From Waterburya agarophytonicola KI4 (GTDB lineage: Bacteria; Cyanobacteriota; Cyanobacteriia; Cyanobacteriales; Xenococcaceae), in contig NZ_JADWDC010000012.1 in NCBI RefSeq assembly GCF_020640915.1, positions 1 to 36,453 of the forward strand: a DNA stretch of 36,453 nucleotides. Direction: 5' to 3'. Each line of letters begins with the position of its first letter. Position 1 is the first letter of the stretch. Below are positions 35,181 to 36,453 of the stretch, in pieces. A program made the translations under genes and the position numbers. The notes below the pieces were generated by a model. That model saw only the letters and a program-made list of their open reading frames with translations, did no database searches and was not told where the DNA came from.

Positions 35181-36176
35181 ATGCCCTTTGTAAAAAAGTC
35201 CCCCGTTCTATTTAGCATCTCGACCGCTCTAAATATTTTATTTCCTTTTATTGGCGATCAAGTAAAAGCCGAGACGATCTCCAATAAAAAAGCTGACGCA
35301 CTACTAACAATAACAGCCGAAAACCCCAAACAAATAGAGGGGATAGAGTCTCATCCAGCTAATCTCATGGTTAATGGCACTATTCCCATCGCGATCGAAT
35401 CATCAGCTGATTCAGAAAAAGGAAGCCCCGCTTTGCGCCGTCAACCAACAGGAGGAGAAAGATTTGAGCCCAAAAGAATACCTTTGCGAATTCCGTTACC
35501 CAAGCAACCCTATCGAGCATCCCCTAGTATAACCGTGATTAATCCCTCTGCTTATGGTGCATCTTGGGGAAGTTTTGGAATTGGTTTTGGATTTCAAGAG
35601 CGAGCGCGCTTTATAGATCGATCGGATGGGGTAATTGGTTTGGGCTTTGGTGTGGGCAATCCCCAAAAAAATGTAGGAGCGCAAATAGGAGTCAGTTTGG
35701 TTGATGTGAGTTCTCTATTTCGCGATGGTGCAATCAATGTCAAGTTGCACCGCCGTTTACCCCAAGATTTTTCGGTGGCTTTAGGGGTACAAGGCATAAC
35801 CACCTGGGGAGATACCGACGGAGGATCTTCTGTGTATGGAGTAACTACCAAAAGGTTTAAGCTCCGTAAAGATAGAACCAAACCCTTTAGTGAAGTATAT
35901 ACCACTTTAGGATTGGGGGGAGGACAGTTTCGCTCTGAGTCAGATATCAATAATGGCAATGAAACAGTGGGAGTATTTGGCAGTGTGGCAGTGAAAATCA
36001 TCGAACCAGTAGGCTTTGTAACTGAATGGACTGGTCAAGATTTGACCCTTGGCTTACCACTGGTTTTGTTTAGAAGATTACCCTTGGTAATTGTACCTGC
36101 TGTTACTGACGTTACGGGTACAGCTGGAGATGGAACAAGGTTTGTTGTGGGTGTTGGTTACAGTTTTTCATTTTAA
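35181..36176 (+). CDS. Exported barrel-like protein, unknown function
   Basis: A 331-aa protein with a signal peptide (residues about 8-30, cleavage near VKAET). A linker follows to about 115. Residues 117-331 form short strands rich in Gly and aromatic residues: GASWGSFGIGFGFQ, VIGLGFGVGN, GAQIGVSLVDVS, SVALGVQGITTW, TTLGLGGGQF, FVVGVGYSFSF. The strand pattern, and the C-terminal phenylalanine, are as in outer-membrane barrels. No named family recognised. It lies 137 bp after the COP23-type gene and 33 bp before the repeat protein, so the last two may be co-transcribed. Confidence 0.75.
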   Translation: MPFVKKSPVLFSISTALNILFPFIGDQVKAETISNKKADALLTITAENPKQIEGIESHPANLMVNGTIPIAIESSADSEKGSPALRRQPTGGERFEPKRIPLRIPLPKQPYRASPSITVINPSAYGASWGSFGIGFGFQERARFIDRSDGVIGLGFGVGNPQKNVGAQIGVSLVDVSSLFRDGAINVKLHRRLPQDFSVALGVQGITTWGDTDGGSSVYGVTTKRFKLRKDRTKPFSEVYTTLGLGGGQFRSESDINNGNETVGVFGSVAVKIIEPVGFVTEWTGQDLTLGLPLVLFRRLPLVIVPAVTDVTGTAGDGTRFVVGVGYSFSF

Positions 36177-36209
36177 ACATACGGATATTATTTGAGGCGG
36201 ATATAAAAC

Positions 36210-36453
36210 ATGAAATTATTTCAATTACCCATCAAAATAGCTTTAATCTTGACTTGGTTTTCGATCGCAACAATTCCCGTTCGTTCTCAAACGGGTAATA
36301 TGTCTGATATTACGATGCCAAATCCTGGAGAAATTACCCCAGACACTCCTGATGATGTAGAAACTCCCACAGAGCCAGTTGCTGAAGGAGCTGAAGGAGA
36401 TGTAGAAACTCCCACAGAGCCAGTTGCTGAAGGAGCTGAAGGAGATGTAGAAA
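36210..36453 (+). CDS. Exported repeat protein, cut by window end
   Basis: The first 81 codons of an open frame that runs off the window. Signal peptide: MKLFQLPIKIALILTWFSIA, with cleavage probably near VRSQT. After an Asn/Pro/Asp-rich stretch come 15-residue repeats of composition G-D-V-E-T-P-T-E-P-V-A-E-G-A-E, two full and one starting at the edge. The repeats are very acidic and proline-containing, so the mature protein begins with an extended, disordered region. Function and length are unknown. A GAGG at 36194-36197 may be its ribosome-binding site. Confidence 0.75.
   Translation, partial: MKLFQLPIKIALILTWFSIATIPVRSQTGNMSDITMPNPGEITPDTPDDVETPTEPVAEGAEGDVETPTEPVAEGAEGDVE
36354..36453 (+). 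repeat. 45-bp perfect tandem repeat
   Basis: Two identical 45-bp units (36354-36398 and 36399-36443) and the first 10 bases of a third at the window end. The unit is fifteen codons, so copy-number change keeps the frame. Identity at DNA level, including third codon positions, indicates recent expansion. Confidence 0.95.

Overview
The window is cyanobacterial chromosome. Many copies of the HIP1 octamer GCGATCGC occur (for example 5643-5650, 12323-12330, 34263-34270). The gene content is typical of the group: omp85-lpxC-fabZ-lpxA, a COP23-type secreted protein, a chorismate lyase of the plastoquinone type and several small proteins I know only from cyanobacteria. Base composition is AT-rich, with heptamer short tandem repeats. 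I would guess a unicellular or baeocyte-forming lineage, but only 'cyanobacterium' is firm.

Layout. 1-2090: thiC under a TPP riboswitch, closed by a clear terminator. 2116-6754: a large unknown membrane protein, aroC, a decayed zinc alcohol dehydrogenase and chorismate lyase; aroC makes the chorismate that the lyase consumes. 6795-7670: a frameshifted dnaB scrap and two small cyanobacterial genes. 7728-11003: a mobile island without HIP1 sites. It holds a group II intron on the minus strand that has lost the middle of its sequence but keeps both ends, followed by a TnpB (IS200/IS605-type) element carrying a 22-bp palindrome in its 3' coding end. 11036-14400: M42 aminopeptidase, a zinc-ribbon protein, the proteasome-like Anbu protease, an RluE-type pseudouridine synthase and a zinc-ribbon membrane protein.

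14376-17632 (minus strand): wecB with an outer-membrane barrel gene, a DppB-type ABC permease and a small conserved gene. 17928-23343: purC, then the outer-membrane assembly and lipid A block (Omp85, LpxC, FabZ, LpxA). 23390-26319: a ferredoxin/metallo-beta-lactamase fusion convergent with GST, VOC and TIGR02652-like genes. 26413-28232: gamma-carbonic-anhydrase-like protein translationally coupled to a strikingly eukaryote-like sphingosine/diacylglycerol kinase. 29034-30682: two tandem YbjQ-family proteins and an M48 membrane protease, convergent with polA, whose stop codon abuts theirs. 33623-34521 is gene-free and holds a candidate structured RNA. The right end has three exported proteins: COP23-type, a barrel, and a repeat protein cut by the window edge.

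Best candidates for something new: the internally deleted group II intron, whose ends and exon-binding sites can be traced base by base; the YbjQ-YbjQ-M48 operon; the eukaryote-like lipid kinase; the M42/Anbu neighbourhood; and the possible RNA at 34083-34168.
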